Part shown: positions 32,048 to 39,905 of the stretch, in pieces
How positions within the stretch are numbered: position 1 is the first letter of the stretch
Layout: the number at the start of each line of letters is the position of its first letter
Source of the DNA: a virus
Direction: 5' to 3' (one strand)
DNA: 64,000 nucleotides
IMG/VR virus record: IMGVR_UViG_3300006928_000001
Coordinates: 43,824-107,823 of that record
The notes under the pieces: generated by a model
Databases searched by the model: none
Seen by the model: the letters and a program-made list of their open reading frames with translations, nothing else
What the model was told of the DNA's origin: nothing
Translations under genes and position numbers: made by a program

Positions 32048-32452
32048 TTACTTTCCGAAGAAACTAGAGATAGCGTCTGCCATCTTTCCGGTGGTAGGGA
32101 TATCCAGGTTCATTCGGCCACCCCGTCCGGAGGTTACCGGGTAATGAGTAGAGTACTTCGGACGGTACTTATCCGGGTTACGGAATCGACACAGGTGGTG
32201 AGAAGCCGTCTTAGTAGACCCTTCCGGGTCGATGGTATCCAGGATAGACTGAATATCCTCGGTAGTACCCTTACCCAGCAGGATATCCCAGAATACTGCG
32301 ACGGTGTGTTCCTTGGTTTCCAAGGTGGAAAGGATAATAGCCGTACCCGTTTCCAGGTTAGGGGCTTCCTTACCGTACTTACGGTTAAGGTAATCGTTGA
32401 TTCCAGCGAGAGTAAGCTTAGAAGCGACGGCCTTAACGATATCGGTGGACAT
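32048..32452 (-). CDS. Hypothetical protein
   Basis: The 134-residue product starts at the ATG at 32452 (TGAGGTAAAT leader). It has a helical first half and a basic, Arg-rich second half (KYRPKYSTHYPVTSGRGGR). DNA binding is possible; the family is not recognised. The open frame above it is non-coding hairpin sequence. Confidence 0.6.
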   Translation of the reverse strand: MSTDIVKAVASKLTLAGINDYLNRKYGKEAPNLETGTAIILSTLETKEHTVAVFWDILLGKGTTEDIQSILDTIDPEGSTKTASHHLCRFRNPDKYRPKYSTHYPVTSGRGGRMNLDIPTTGKMADAISSFFGK

Positions 32453-32487
32453 ATTTACCTCATTCTCTATTGGGGTTGGATTACCCC

Positions 32488-32524
32488 TATCAGTACCTAA
32501 CCGTTTGGTGGTTAGGTACTGATA
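32488..32524. repeat. 15-bp perfect inverted repeat
   Basis: TATCAGTACCTAACC (32488-32502) and GGTTAGGTACTGATA (32510-32524) with a 7-base loop. GGGGT-TGGATT-ACCCC lies just before (32472-32487). They sit between two genes on the minus strand. Confidence 0.6.
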
Positions 32525-32555
32525 CCGGTAATCCATCCGGTAGCTATCTACTAGG

Positions 32556-32750
32556 TTAGTTCCAATAAATAGCGTTAGCTGCGTATACCCTATCGGTATA
32601 CTCACGTTGCTTACGGGTTAGGTGCCTAGTATGGTGATAGCTATTGGTTAGATTAAAGAACCAACCAATAAGTCTAAAGGAAGTGGAAGCTAGAAGGCTA
32701 GCCAAGGTGACTAGCCCAATAGCAGTAACGGTGATAAGGAAGCCTCTCAC
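32556..32750 (-). CDS. Small membrane protein
   Basis: The 64-residue product has an N-terminal membrane segment (residues 4-33) and a basic C-terminal tail. GTG start behind GGTAAG, directly after the stop of the 27-residue peptide gene. It is probably coupled to that gene. Confidence 0.5.
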   Translation of the reverse strand: MRGFLITVTAIGLVTLASLLASTSFRLIGWFFNLTNSYHHTRHLTRKQREYTDRVYAANAIYWN

Positions 32751-32751
32751 C

Positions 32752-32835
32752 TTACCAACCTACCCAATACCGGGTAGACCGGTAAGAGAGATAGAGACCG
32801 ACCAACAGGACCAACATGGACATAAGACACAACAT
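32752..32835 (-). CDS. Small membrane peptide (27 aa)
   Basis: The ATG at 32835 has an ideal TGGAGGTAAAG leader. The peptide is almost all hydrophobic up to residue 17 (MLCLMSMLVLLVGLYLSYR) with a basic end. It is one of several tiny membrane proteins in this block. At this size a chance frame cannot be excluded. Confidence 0.45.
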   Translation of the reverse strand: MLCLMSMLVLLVGLYLSYRSTRYWVGW

Positions 32836-33234
32836 CTTCTTTACCTCCATTAGAACCATCGGTTAGCTAACCGTCCGATACAAGAGGACGGTTCGGTTAG
32901 TAACCGATAGCTCTAAGGGAGGGGCCACCCTAAAGGTGGCCAATGCCCAATACATATAGAGCTTTCAAAGAAGATGACCGCCGGGGCGTCCATCGCTCGG
33001 ATACCCCCTCTGGGGCCTCACCCATGCTACCCAAAAAATATTTTCATGATGTTTTCCAAACTGGTTTTCTAATTAATTAAAAAGAAAAAAATCTATTTCA
33101 AACTCACTTTTCCATTTCGGACCATCGACCCTCTCAATCCTCGTGCCGTCACACCGCACCCCAACGAACCTACGAACACCCTCCGCCTAAGCTATGAGGG
33201 TTACTATCCTTCCATCATGCAAGGAGTGCATAAT
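32836..33234. other. Divergence region between the two transcription units
   Basis: No gene is seen in about 400 bases. It holds the cruciform at 32858-32908, the hairpin GGCCACC/GGTGGCC (32923-32941), and an AT-rich tract near 33035-33105. A GAGGGTTACTAT element near 33196 may be the promoter for the plus-strand genes. Confidence 0.5.
32858..32908. repeat. Cruciform-forming inverted repeat
   Basis: AACCGTCC (32869-32876) pairs with GGACGGTT (32886-32893). Each arm carries its own palindrome: GGTTAGCTAACC on the left and GGTTAGTAACC on the right, with ATCGGTT/AACCGAT at the ends. Confidence 0.5.
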
Positions 33235-33462
33235 ATGGCCAGAGGACAAGTCATCAGAGGAACGATGGACGGCGGTAGCATGTCTGACGACACGGTGCCA
33301 GCATACGTCACGGTCTACTCAACTGACGACCAGGTGGGTAACATTCCTCTTGGTTCTGAAGTTGTCGTGATGCAGCTCAAAGACGTCGAGAACCTGTTGT
33401 CACTAGAGCTGCTTAAGCACACCGCTGCTGCGTCTTTCCTGGAGGAAATCATCAATGGATGA
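33235..33462 (+). CDS. Hypothetical protein, first plus-strand gene
   Basis: The 75-residue acidic product is not recognised. The ATG at 33235 has AAGGAG upstream; an ATG at 33217 is in frame but lies over that ribosome site. It is the first gene of the rightward unit. Confidence 0.65.
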   Translation: MARGQVIRGTMDGGSMSDDTVPAYVTVYSTDDQVGNIPLGSEVVVMQLKDVENLLSLELLKHTAAASFLEEIING

Positions 33463-33709
33463 CAAGCGAGTCTACATGTTTGACACAGCAATCGAAGACA
33501 ACGACCTTCGCAAAGACCTTGAGATGAAGGCCCAAGCAACCGGTCGAGAAGCCGTTTTTGGAACCCCTCCGTCGGATGCCCGACGATTCGATTCTCCTGA
33601 CGAGCTCCAACAGGCGCTCCTTGCAGAGCTGGAACGTCGGCCTGGTGAAAACAGGAAGCAGCATAGGAAGCGTCTTCGTGACATGCGAAGTAAGAGGAAC
33701 CGCAAATGA
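33455..33709 (+). CDS. Small basic protein
   Basis: The 84-residue product has an acidic N-terminus and a strongly basic C-terminus (ENRKQHRKRLRDMRSKRNRK). Its start overlaps the previous gene. It is likely to bind nucleic acid (inference). Confidence 0.65.
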   Translation: MDDKRVYMFDTAIEDNDLRKDLEMKAQATGREAVFGTPPSDARRFDSPDELQQALLAELERRPGENRKQHRKRLRDMRSKRNRK

Positions 33710-34230
33710 GTACTTACACCATTCGCTGCAGCCGTTGTCAAGCTAGTACTCGAATTTCGAGAAACCACGTCGGTGACGTACATTGTTCTAGCTGTGGACA
33801 TCAGTTCTCGGTAGAGAACGATAATTTCAGCGAAATGTCTACGGAAGATTTGACACAGCTATTCAATGACCTTGAGCCAGCAGCAGCAGACTTTGTTCCT
33901 GGTACTGGTATGAGCATGGCTTCGGTTCTTCGCAGGAACGCGATTCTTGAAGAGCTACTTAAGCGGGCTAAGCAGGAAGTGCCATCTATCGGTGCTAAGA
34001 TTCAAGTTCTCAGTAAGGACCATGACGCTGGAGCATTCGAGTTGCAGGGCATGGAAGGCCGGTCAATTCCATGCAACATCAGGGCGTACCGTGATATTGA
34101 TGCGTCCGTCGAAGTCATGCTAACAATGGAAGTCAACAAGGGCGCAGACGTAATGTGGCGGCTAACCGCTGTCGGCGCACACCAGTTGATTACTGAATTG
34201 CAGTCTATCCTTGTGGAGATTACAGCGTAA
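33706..34230 (+). CDS. Zinc-ribbon protein of unknown function
   Basis: The 174-residue product starts with a zinc ribbon: CSRCQ at residues 8-11 and CSSCG at 27-30. The remaining 130 residues are acidic, helical and then beta-rich; no match is recognised. Its start overlaps the previous stop (ATGA). Confidence 0.65.
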   Translation: MSTYTIRCSRCQASTRISRNHVGDVHCSSCGHQFSVENDNFSEMSTEDLTQLFNDLEPAAADFVPGTGMSMASVLRRNAILEELLKRAKQEVPSIGAKIQVLSKDHDAGAFELQGMEGRSIPCNIRAYRDIDASVEVMLTMEVNKGADVMWRLTAVGAHQLITELQSILVEITA

Positions 34231-34305
34231 CTGAAAAAATCCCCGACGCCGCACGGCGAAGGAACCTCCATCCACCAATAGAGGAAATCAAAAAGGAGAG
34301 GAGTA

Positions 34306-34656
34306 ATGTCTCGCACCAGAAGTCTTGAGGATCCGTTCACAGTAATGATGCCGCGGTTTCTCACTGTAGGCGAAGCAGTTTGGCTAGAGCGGCCGTGGCA
34401 CTTCGAGCTTATCAAGGAAAAGCGTAACCAAGCGTTTGGACTGCATCTAACTGGCTCTGCGCTGTGGGAACAGCAAAAAGTCACCATCCCGGGTGGTACG
34501 TTGCTTGTGGTTAAGCGGGTGTACATTCGTGCAGGAGCCCAAGCAGACTTTAACAGTGTGACGTTTCAGGTGAATCCAGGTCTGAAGAACACCAAGTTGA
34601 AGGGTCGCTTTTTCGTACGCCTTGATGACGTACACAACATGAGATTTTACCAGTAG
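34306..34656 (+). CDS. Hypothetical protein
   Basis: The 116-residue basic product is not recognised. It has an AAAGGAGAGGAG leader. A small hairpin (CGCCG-CA-CGGCG near 34246) lies in the 75-base gap before it. Confidence 0.65.
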   Translation: MSRTRSLEDPFTVMMPRFLTVGEAVWLERPWHFELIKEKRNQAFGLHLTGSALWEQQKVTIPGGTLLVVKRVYIRAGAQADFNSVTFQVNPGLKNTKLKGRFFVRLDDVHNMRFYQ

Positions 34657-34664
34657 GAGGAGTA

Positions 34665-34901
34665 GTGCAGTCAGTTACAATACAATTTGAATACGAGACA
34701 CGTATCCTCACTGCCGAAGGCATCCAGGAAATGGAAAACGAGTCAGGATGGTCACTTGTGTCAGCCAGTGTGCTTGACCCAGATAAACATGAGCAATTCA
34801 TCAAATGGGTTTGTCTTGTAAGACGTCCCATTGTACGTAACACTTTGACGCTTGACGCAATTCGTGAAATGAAGAGGAGTCACTCCGATGAACAGTCGTA
34901 A
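34665..34901 (+). CDS. Hypothetical protein
   Basis: The 78-residue product starts with GTG behind GGAGGAG. The helix TAEGIQEMENES and a Trp-containing strand follow. It is not recognised, and its end overlaps the methyltransferase start. Confidence 0.6.
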   Translation: MQSVTIQFEYETRILTAEGIQEMENESGWSLVSASVLDPDKHEQFIKWVCLVRRPIVRNTLTLDAIREMKRSHSDEQS

Positions 34902-36690
34902 CTTGAAGCCCAGCGACCAGCTGGAGATGATCGCGGATAACATCCGTACCGGCAATAAGGCCGGTGAAATCACAGCCCTTGGAGCCTGCGTGTTCGCTGG
35001 TGGGTTTAGCTTCGGCTTGGAAGAAGCTGGGTTGAAGGTGTGCGGGCATTTTGAGCTCACTGACCTTGAGCTAGGTGCAGAGACTTCGGCAGCGAAGTGG
35101 CCTGTTCTAGTGGCTCCGCTGGAGAAGGGGTACGAGCCGAATAGTGCGTTTCCTACTGACCCCACGACCTGGCAGAGTGCTATTACGTACCTGAAGGATA
35201 ACGACGCCATCCCTCGGGTGATGTTCTGCAATCCCCCATGTGCTGCTTTCGCCAAGAATGGTGCTCGTGGTGGCATGGATGATAACGACAACATGTGTTA
35301 CAGTCGTTACGTCACCTACCAGCTATGTATGAAGATTCAGCCGGAAGTGTGGATGTGGGAGCTCGTGCCTGGCATCTTCGAGGATACCAAGGATGGTGGC
35401 CGTGACTTCCTCGACAAGATGGCTGAGGAGGCTCAGGCCAACGGCTATGAGGTTCACTACTTCCTGACCTCCGCTGCTCACCACGGTGGGTACCAGAATC
35501 GTCCTCGGTTCCACTTTGTGGCCTCCAAGGTAGGTCTGGACTGGGCTGGTACCTACAAGGAGGATGGAGATGAGCATAAGGGGTGGAAAACGCTAGGAGA
35601 ATGCCTTGATAAGCTCGAGCAATACATCGCAGAGAACGGCCCAGTGCCGAATCATGAAGGTGAACGCATCTCTGGAGGGGCACTCCTGGACATTATCCCG
35701 TTTTGCCCGCCCGGTGGCTACCTCCGGGACGTCAAAGACGAACTCATGGAGAAGCATTATCGGCCCCGTGGACAGCCGTGGAATGGTCAGAGTCGTGCCG
35801 GTGTGACACAGTTGCGCGGTCGTCGAGACCGTACTAGTCCAGTCATCATCGGTGGTCACACAGTTATTCATCCTGAGAAGAACCGTTTCCTTACGATCCG
35901 TGAATCCGCAGCTGTTATGGGTTTCCCGTACGACTACCAGTTCAGTCACGGTAGCAAGGGCTACGCAGAAGTCGGCAAGGGACTCTGTACGCACAACGCT
36001 AGGTTCCTTGGTCTGACGGTGAAGACTGGCATCGAGCTTCAGGAAGCTGGTAACGGCATTACGGTCGACACGACCAAGGTGCACGTCGTTGACTGGCGTG
36101 GCCAGGTCAAGGTTCCTAGTCAGTCCTCTACTGACGAGGAGCGAATCGAGTGGTTCAAGAAGCGTCACCCTGAGTTGGACCCGCAGCTTGGTTTGGCTCG
36201 GCCTAAGCGTGGGCCTGGTCGCCCGAAGGGTGGTAGTTCGCGACGTGGTCGTCGTGGCCGCGGAGGTCCTAAGACTGTTCTCATTATCGGTGACAACGAA
36301 GAGCTCCAGGAAACCTTGGAGAAGATGGAGTTTAACGTCGAGATGGATGACCTCGACAACATCGAGATGGACGACCTTCCTGAGGTTCTCGGTAAGGCGG
36401 GGCGCTCTCACTGCATTGTCGTGAGGGGGCCTTCCTGGGATACACAGGAGTTTATGGTTCTCGGTGCGTGTCTGGCTCAAGGGACGCGACTGGTTCTGTA
36501 CAACTTTGCAGGACTTCCGGAAGGAGTCCCGGATCATGCGTCTATTACCGTGTCTGGTAAGAACAAGACGACGGCTGTGGCACCAATTATCGCGCAGGCT
36601 CTTGGTATGAGTGCCGAGGATGTGCTTAGCAAGATGATGGAAGGGCAGGATGCTGCATCTCTCCTGGCGAAGCTGTTGGAGGCGTCGTAA
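34888..36690 (+). CDS. Cytosine-C5 methyltransferase-like protein fused to AT-hook and deoxyribosyltransferase-like domain
   Basis: The 600-residue protein shows C5-methyltransferase motifs in order: I (VFAGGFSFGLEEAG, 35-48), IV (NPPCAAF with catalytic-type Cys118), VI (WELVPG, Glu158), VIII (QNRPRF, 203-208), IX (RFLTIRESAAVMGFP, 333-347) and X (GKGLCTHNARFLG, 363-375). It is divergent: the usual PCQ is PCA and ENV is ELV. Residues 441-449 (RGPGRPKGG) form an AT-hook next to an RG-rich stretch. Residues 463-600 resemble the Rossmann-like nucleoside deoxyribosyltransferase fold (VRGPSWDTQEFMVLGACLAQ). DNA base modification is likely; the fusion is unusual. Confidence 0.75.
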   Translation: MNSRNLKPSDQLEMIADNIRTGNKAGEITALGACVFAGGFSFGLEEAGLKVCGHFELTDLELGAETSAAKWPVLVAPLEKGYEPNSAFPTDPTTWQSAITYLKDNDAIPRVMFCNPPCAAFAKNGARGGMDDNDNMCYSRYVTYQLCMKIQPEVWMWELVPGIFEDTKDGGRDFLDKMAEEAQANGYEVHYFLTSAAHHGGYQNRPRFHFVASKVGLDWAGTYKEDGDEHKGWKTLGECLDKLEQYIAENGPVPNHEGERISGGALLDIIPFCPPGGYLRDVKDELMEKHYRPRGQPWNGQSRAGVTQLRGRRDRTSPVIIGGHTVIHPEKNRFLTIRESAAVMGFPYDYQFSHGSKGYAEVGKGLCTHNARFLGLTVKTGIELQEAGNGITVDTTKVHVVDWRGQVKVPSQSSTDEERIEWFKKRHPELDPQLGLARPKRGPGRPKGGSSRRGRRGRGGPKTVLIIGDNEELQETLEKMEFNVEMDDLDNIEMDDLPEVLGKAGRSHCIVVRGPSWDTQEFMVLGACLAQGTRLVLYNFAGLPEGVPDHASITVSGKNKTTAVAPIIAQALGMSAEDVLSKMMEGQDAASLLAKLLEAS

Positions 36691-37136
36691 TGGCTGACTT
36701 TTGTCATGACTTCGACCCTGGTGGTCTCGGTGGGTATCACCCGTTAGGCGATTTTTCTTGGGCTCTTGAAAAGTGGGGATCGAAGCTAAAGGTGGACGAA
36801 TTTGTTAGACTTGGTCTTTGCGAAGGTCATGGATGCGGGGTTGCCCTAGAGAGGCACGAAGATGGTTTAACATTAGTCCACTACGAGTTTTCCGACTTCC
36901 CTCTTACAGATGGTGAAGAAGTTCCTCCACCAAAGAAGATTCCTGAGTCGTTTACAGTGACTCCTGAAGTCATACTAGAGGTTGAAATACAGAATTTTAC
37001 TCAGCAGATGCTAGTTCAGCAAATTAGTGAGGGGCACTTCGACGAAAATCTTGATCACGTACTAAAGGTGGCGGATAAGTTCGAGCGGTATGAAGTTGTT
37101 GAGGCTGTTCATTCGCGTCAGGAGAAAATTCAATGA
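36690..37136 (+). CDS. Hypothetical protein
   Basis: The 148-residue acidic product has a CEGHGCG motif near residue 44. The C-terminal half is helical. It is not recognised. The start overlaps the methyltransferase stop (TAATG). Confidence 0.65.
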   Translation: MADFCHDFDPGGLGGYHPLGDFSWALEKWGSKLKVDEFVRLGLCEGHGCGVALERHEDGLTLVHYEFSDFPLTDGEEVPPPKKIPESFTVTPEVILEVEIQNFTQQMLVQQISEGHFDENLDHVLKVADKFERYEVVEAVHSRQEKIQ

Positions 37137-37435
37137 GTTCTGAAGAAGAAACCAAGACCACTGAAATTCAGCTCGACCCTGAACGAGTTCAGTATCTTGC
37201 TACTAAGGTCATGGAACTGCTGGAAGAAGAAGGCGCTAAGAACGAAGAACTGATGGTCGTCCTGCCGATTGTCGCGTCTTCTGTCATTCTCAACTTTACT
37301 GCGGACTATCAGTGCGCCGTTGGTTCTGCTGCTAGTACGTTCATGCAAAAAGTGGACCATTTTGTCATGGTTTCCATCCAGGATGCACTTGAGAAGGGCA
37401 CTGCTGACCTTGTGGAACCTAAGTCTGATGGTTAA
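37133..37435 (+). CDS. Hypothetical protein
   Basis: The 100-residue product is acidic and helical with a hydrophobic centre (LMVVLPIVASSVILNF, about residues 40-55). Not recognised. It overlaps both neighbours by a few bases. Confidence 0.6.
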   Translation: MSSEEETKTTEIQLDPERVQYLATKVMELLEEEGAKNEELMVVLPIVASSVILNFTADYQCAVGSAASTFMQKVDHFVMVSIQDALEKGTADLVEPKSDG

Positions 37436-37778
37436 GGTACCAGGATTTGATATTGCAGCAGCCACTCTCTGGGCGTTCCATGAGAGTGGCTGCTGGATGG
37501 CTCTACGTTGTAATATCGCGTGCAACGGGTGGGAAAGTTCGCTAGGTCAATTCTTCGAGCCTGGTTCTATGCTCGGTGATGGATGGACCTTCATTCCGGG
37601 CCGGTCTGAGGACCAACTACCAATCAAACCTGAAAGACGCATCCAAGTACAGCAGATTAAATGGGAGAACATGACGCATGTCTACGGAAATTTCACGACA
37701 GGAATTCATCAAGTCGATCGCACCTACTTCGCGCGTATGTCTAGTCGGGAGTACCCGGTATTTGGCCGACTTCATTAA
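37428..37778 (+). CDS. Hypothetical protein
   Basis: The 116-residue product starts MVKVPGFDIAAATLWAF. The ATG overlaps the previous stop region. The last 100 bases overlap the start of the deoxyribosyltransferase-like gene in another frame, which is unusual here, so its real 3' end may be disputed. It is not recognised. Confidence 0.5.
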   Translation: MVKVPGFDIAAATLWAFHESGCWMALRCNIACNGWESSLGQFFEPGSMLGDGWTFIPGRSEDQLPIKPERRIQVQQIKWENMTHVYGNFTTGIHQVDRTYFARMSSREYPVFGRLH

Positions 37779-38106
37779 GTGGAATGCTGAGCTGACGAAG
37801 GTTGGTAGTATCGTACTGTCCATTTCGTGTGTTTTGCATGACAAAGATGCTAACGAATTCATGGCTGACAGGCTGGATGATGTACACAAGAGGAAAATTG
37901 ACATTAGCCACTGCGTTCTGGTGATGGACCCGTTGCCAGACGTGTATACAGGGAAGTCTACGGCTAGCGAGCTTGAGTACGCTGAATCTAGGCAGAAAGA
38001 AGTGTTCCGGTTGTCGAAGTGGGGTGTGCACGAAGTAAATCTAGAGGACGAGCTTCGAAGGCAGCTGTGTATCACTCCGAAGATGAGGTTTGACCGTGGG
38101 AAGTAA
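37678..38106 (+). CDS. Nucleoside 2-deoxyribosyltransferase-like protein
   Basis: The 142-residue product has the N-terminal strand-loop VCLVGSTRY (20-28), a helical middle, and DVYTGKSTASELEYA (88-102), matching the substrate-binding GxST and catalytic-type Glu of the deoxyribosyltransferase/DUF4406-like family. These enzymes exchange or release bases of deoxynucleosides or monophosphates. A second copy of this fold appears to be fused to the methyltransferase nearby. A role in nucleotide or modified-base supply is inferred. Confidence 0.7.
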   Translation: MSTEISRQEFIKSIAPTSRVCLVGSTRYLADFIKWNAELTKVGSIVLSISCVLHDKDANEFMADRLDDVHKRKIDISHCVLVMDPLPDVYTGKSTASELEYAESRQKEVFRLSKWGVHEVNLEDELRRQLCITPKMRFDRGK

Positions 38107-38560
38107 GCAGGCGTACACCTTGGGATTTGGTATCGGCCCTTTTCAAGACGATATTCAAACCATCATGGTGCGGAAGCGAGCATCTAGTGAAGTTCCTGCC
38201 TCCGTTAGAGGGATGCTCAATGCCCCTGGTGGTCATGTTGAACCGAACGAGATGCCTGTTGAAGGGATGATCCGTGAGTATGAGGAGGAGACTGGGCTCT
38301 ATGTAGCAGTCCAGAGATGGCATCAGTTTGCCACTGTTTTCGGCAATAATTACAGGCTTCACTGTTTCAGGGCAGTAATCTCCCCGATTGAGTTTGGAGC
38401 GGCGCTGATGCATACTGGTACTAGTGAGCCTACTGAGGCTGTTTCAATTCCTCTGATGGGTCAAATGAATGATTTGGCACTCCACGTGGTTTGGCTAGCA
38501 CCAATGGCCTGTGATATGACCATTAAGGGCTGTGCTAACATTCATCTGGAGGGCGCGTGA
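38096..38560 (+). CDS. Nudix hydrolase
   Basis: The 154-residue product carries a complete Nudix box at residues 46-68: GHVEPNE, seven residues, then REYEEETGL, matching GX5EX7REUXEEXGU. These enzymes hydrolyse nucleoside diphosphates linked to another moiety, such as modified dNTPs. GTG at 38096 follows GAGG and is preferred to a TTG at 38090. It follows the deoxyribosyltransferase-like gene directly, which supports a shared role in nucleotide metabolism. Confidence 0.88.
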   Translation: MGSKQAYTLGFGIGPFQDDIQTIMVRKRASSEVPASVRGMLNAPGGHVEPNEMPVEGMIREYEEETGLYVAVQRWHQFATVFGNNYRLHCFRAVISPIEFGAALMHTGTSEPTEAVSIPLMGQMNDLALHVVWLAPMACDMTIKGCANIHLEGA

Positions 38561-39345
38561 ATATCTATCCTACTAGTTTGGACCCTGAAAAGGCCGCTAG
38601 GGCATGTTGTGACGTCCATACTAGCAAAATGATGCTCGAAACAGCTCAGATGCTCAATACTGCGGCTCTAGCCCTTGGATACGATGATCCAGTTTACGGA
38701 AAGATGTCGCCAGGCGACAAGTGTACCGTGTGGGTTGGTAAGTCTCGTGAAAATTGGGACTGGATGGTTGAGCACGGCATGGCTTACTTTGACGAATTTC
38801 AAAAGAGAAAGAAAAAGGGCCATAAGGCGTTTATCGGGCTACTTTGGGCTAAGCAGCTCAACCCAGAGAAGGATAGGTTCCCATTCGAGGGCCTAACCCC
38901 CTTCCCGATGAAGGTTTGGCCGCGCGTAGAACTTGTTCCACAGCACCCTCAGGAGTGCGTGCCCGTGTACAAGAGGTACTACGGACGCAAAGAAGAGGCT
39001 TGGATGATCGTGGCGAAGGCTGAGGCACTTATCCGTCTAGCGGCTGGACATCGCCTCAGTAAAGGCTCTAGGCCCATTATGGAATGGACTGAGCCTGGTT
39101 TTCGACCAGATTGGATGCCGGAAAGGCCTGAAAGTTGGTCGTGGATTCCAAATGATCAGTTTATCTCTGAAGCGATTCAGTACGCGGACAGCAATCCTGA
39201 CATGTTTGATAGATCACAAATGGGGTTTGCTGCCTTTAAGCGGGTAGCTGTTAACCACCGGCAGTGGTTTGTCAATCTCGCGTCGCAGGACTTCGAAAAC
39301 GTTGATGTGGAAGTCGCCAAAGAACTGATTAGACTCGCCTCTTAG
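38557..39345 (+). CDS. Conserved phage protein of unconfirmed function
   Basis: The 262-residue product begins NIYPTSLDPEKAARACC then DVHTSKMMLETAQML. This pattern (DP..AA...C..H..KM.LE.AQ.L) is widespread in phage genomes and is sometimes annotated as a DNA glycosylase-type or unknown protein; I cannot confirm a function. A WVGKSRENWDWMVEHG segment and a YYGRKEE segment are further conserved-looking blocks. The GTG start overlaps the Nudix gene's stop (GTGA). Confidence 0.65.
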   Translation: MNIYPTSLDPEKAARACCDVHTSKMMLETAQMLNTAALALGYDDPVYGKMSPGDKCTVWVGKSRENWDWMVEHGMAYFDEFQKRKKKGHKAFIGLLWAKQLNPEKDRFPFEGLTPFPMKVWPRVELVPQHPQECVPVYKRYYGRKEEAWMIVAKAEALIRLAAGHRLSKGSRPIMEWTEPGFRPDWMPERPESWSWIPNDQFISEAIQYADSNPDMFDRSQMGFAAFKRVAVNHRQWFVNLASQDFENVDVEVAKELIRLAS

Positions 39346-39354
39346 GAGGCAGTA

Positions 39355-39903
39355 ATGCGTATTCTGCTCTACGATAATACTCAGGGCTTTATGTCGTGGA
39401 TTTGGTGGCTTGGGTCTTTCCTGTCTTCGTGGGACCACAAGGCAGGCGTAGCTTCTTGGGATGAAGCTATCACTGAAGCCGCTAAGTGTAGAGCGCCAGT
39501 ACGAGAAATCCAGTTTTGGGGACATGGTGTCGCCGGGTCCCCACTCATTAACGGTTTCTCTGTTTCGTCAGAGATGTTGTATGGGCTAGCAGAAGCGGCT
39601 AGATTTCGACGGGTAGCTAACCCGTTTATTTGGTTCCGCTGCTGCGAAGTTTTTTCGCGGTCCAGTGGTGAGCGATTCGCTATCGCAGCTGTTCGTGCAA
39701 CAAACGCCACGATTATTGCTCATACAAGAGTAATCGGCATTTTTCAGTCCGGTGGTTACGCACTTCGACCCGGAGAGTGTGTTTGGTGGGACTCGTACGA
39801 GGGCATTGATAATAATACGGGTAGAACAACTAGATCACAGCCGTGGTATAAGAATACCATTTTCGCTTTTCGAATGAGTGTTCCGCATTCCTGGTGGAGA
39901 TAA
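39355..39903 (+). CDS. Hypothetical protein with a FWGHG motif
   Basis: The 182-residue product has a REIQFWGHGVAGSPLI segment (51-66), WFRCCEVF (93-100) and IIAHTRVIGIFQSGG (119-133). The strand-GHG pattern resembles CHAT/caspase-like or lipase-like folds, but the match is weak. No signal peptide is seen. Function unknown. Confidence 0.55.
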   Translation: MRILLYDNTQGFMSWIWWLGSFLSSWDHKAGVASWDEAITEAAKCRAPVREIQFWGHGVAGSPLINGFSVSSEMLYGLAEAARFRRVANPFIWFRCCEVFSRSSGERFAIAAVRATNATIIAHTRVIGIFQSGGYALRPGECVWWDSYEGIDNNTGRTTRSQPWYKNTIFAFRMSVPHSWWR

Positions 39904-39905
39904 AC

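Noticed and set aside
35593-36537. Minus-strand frame of 314 residues opposite the methyltransferase
   Set aside because: Composition follows the coding strand and the plus-strand motifs are clear.
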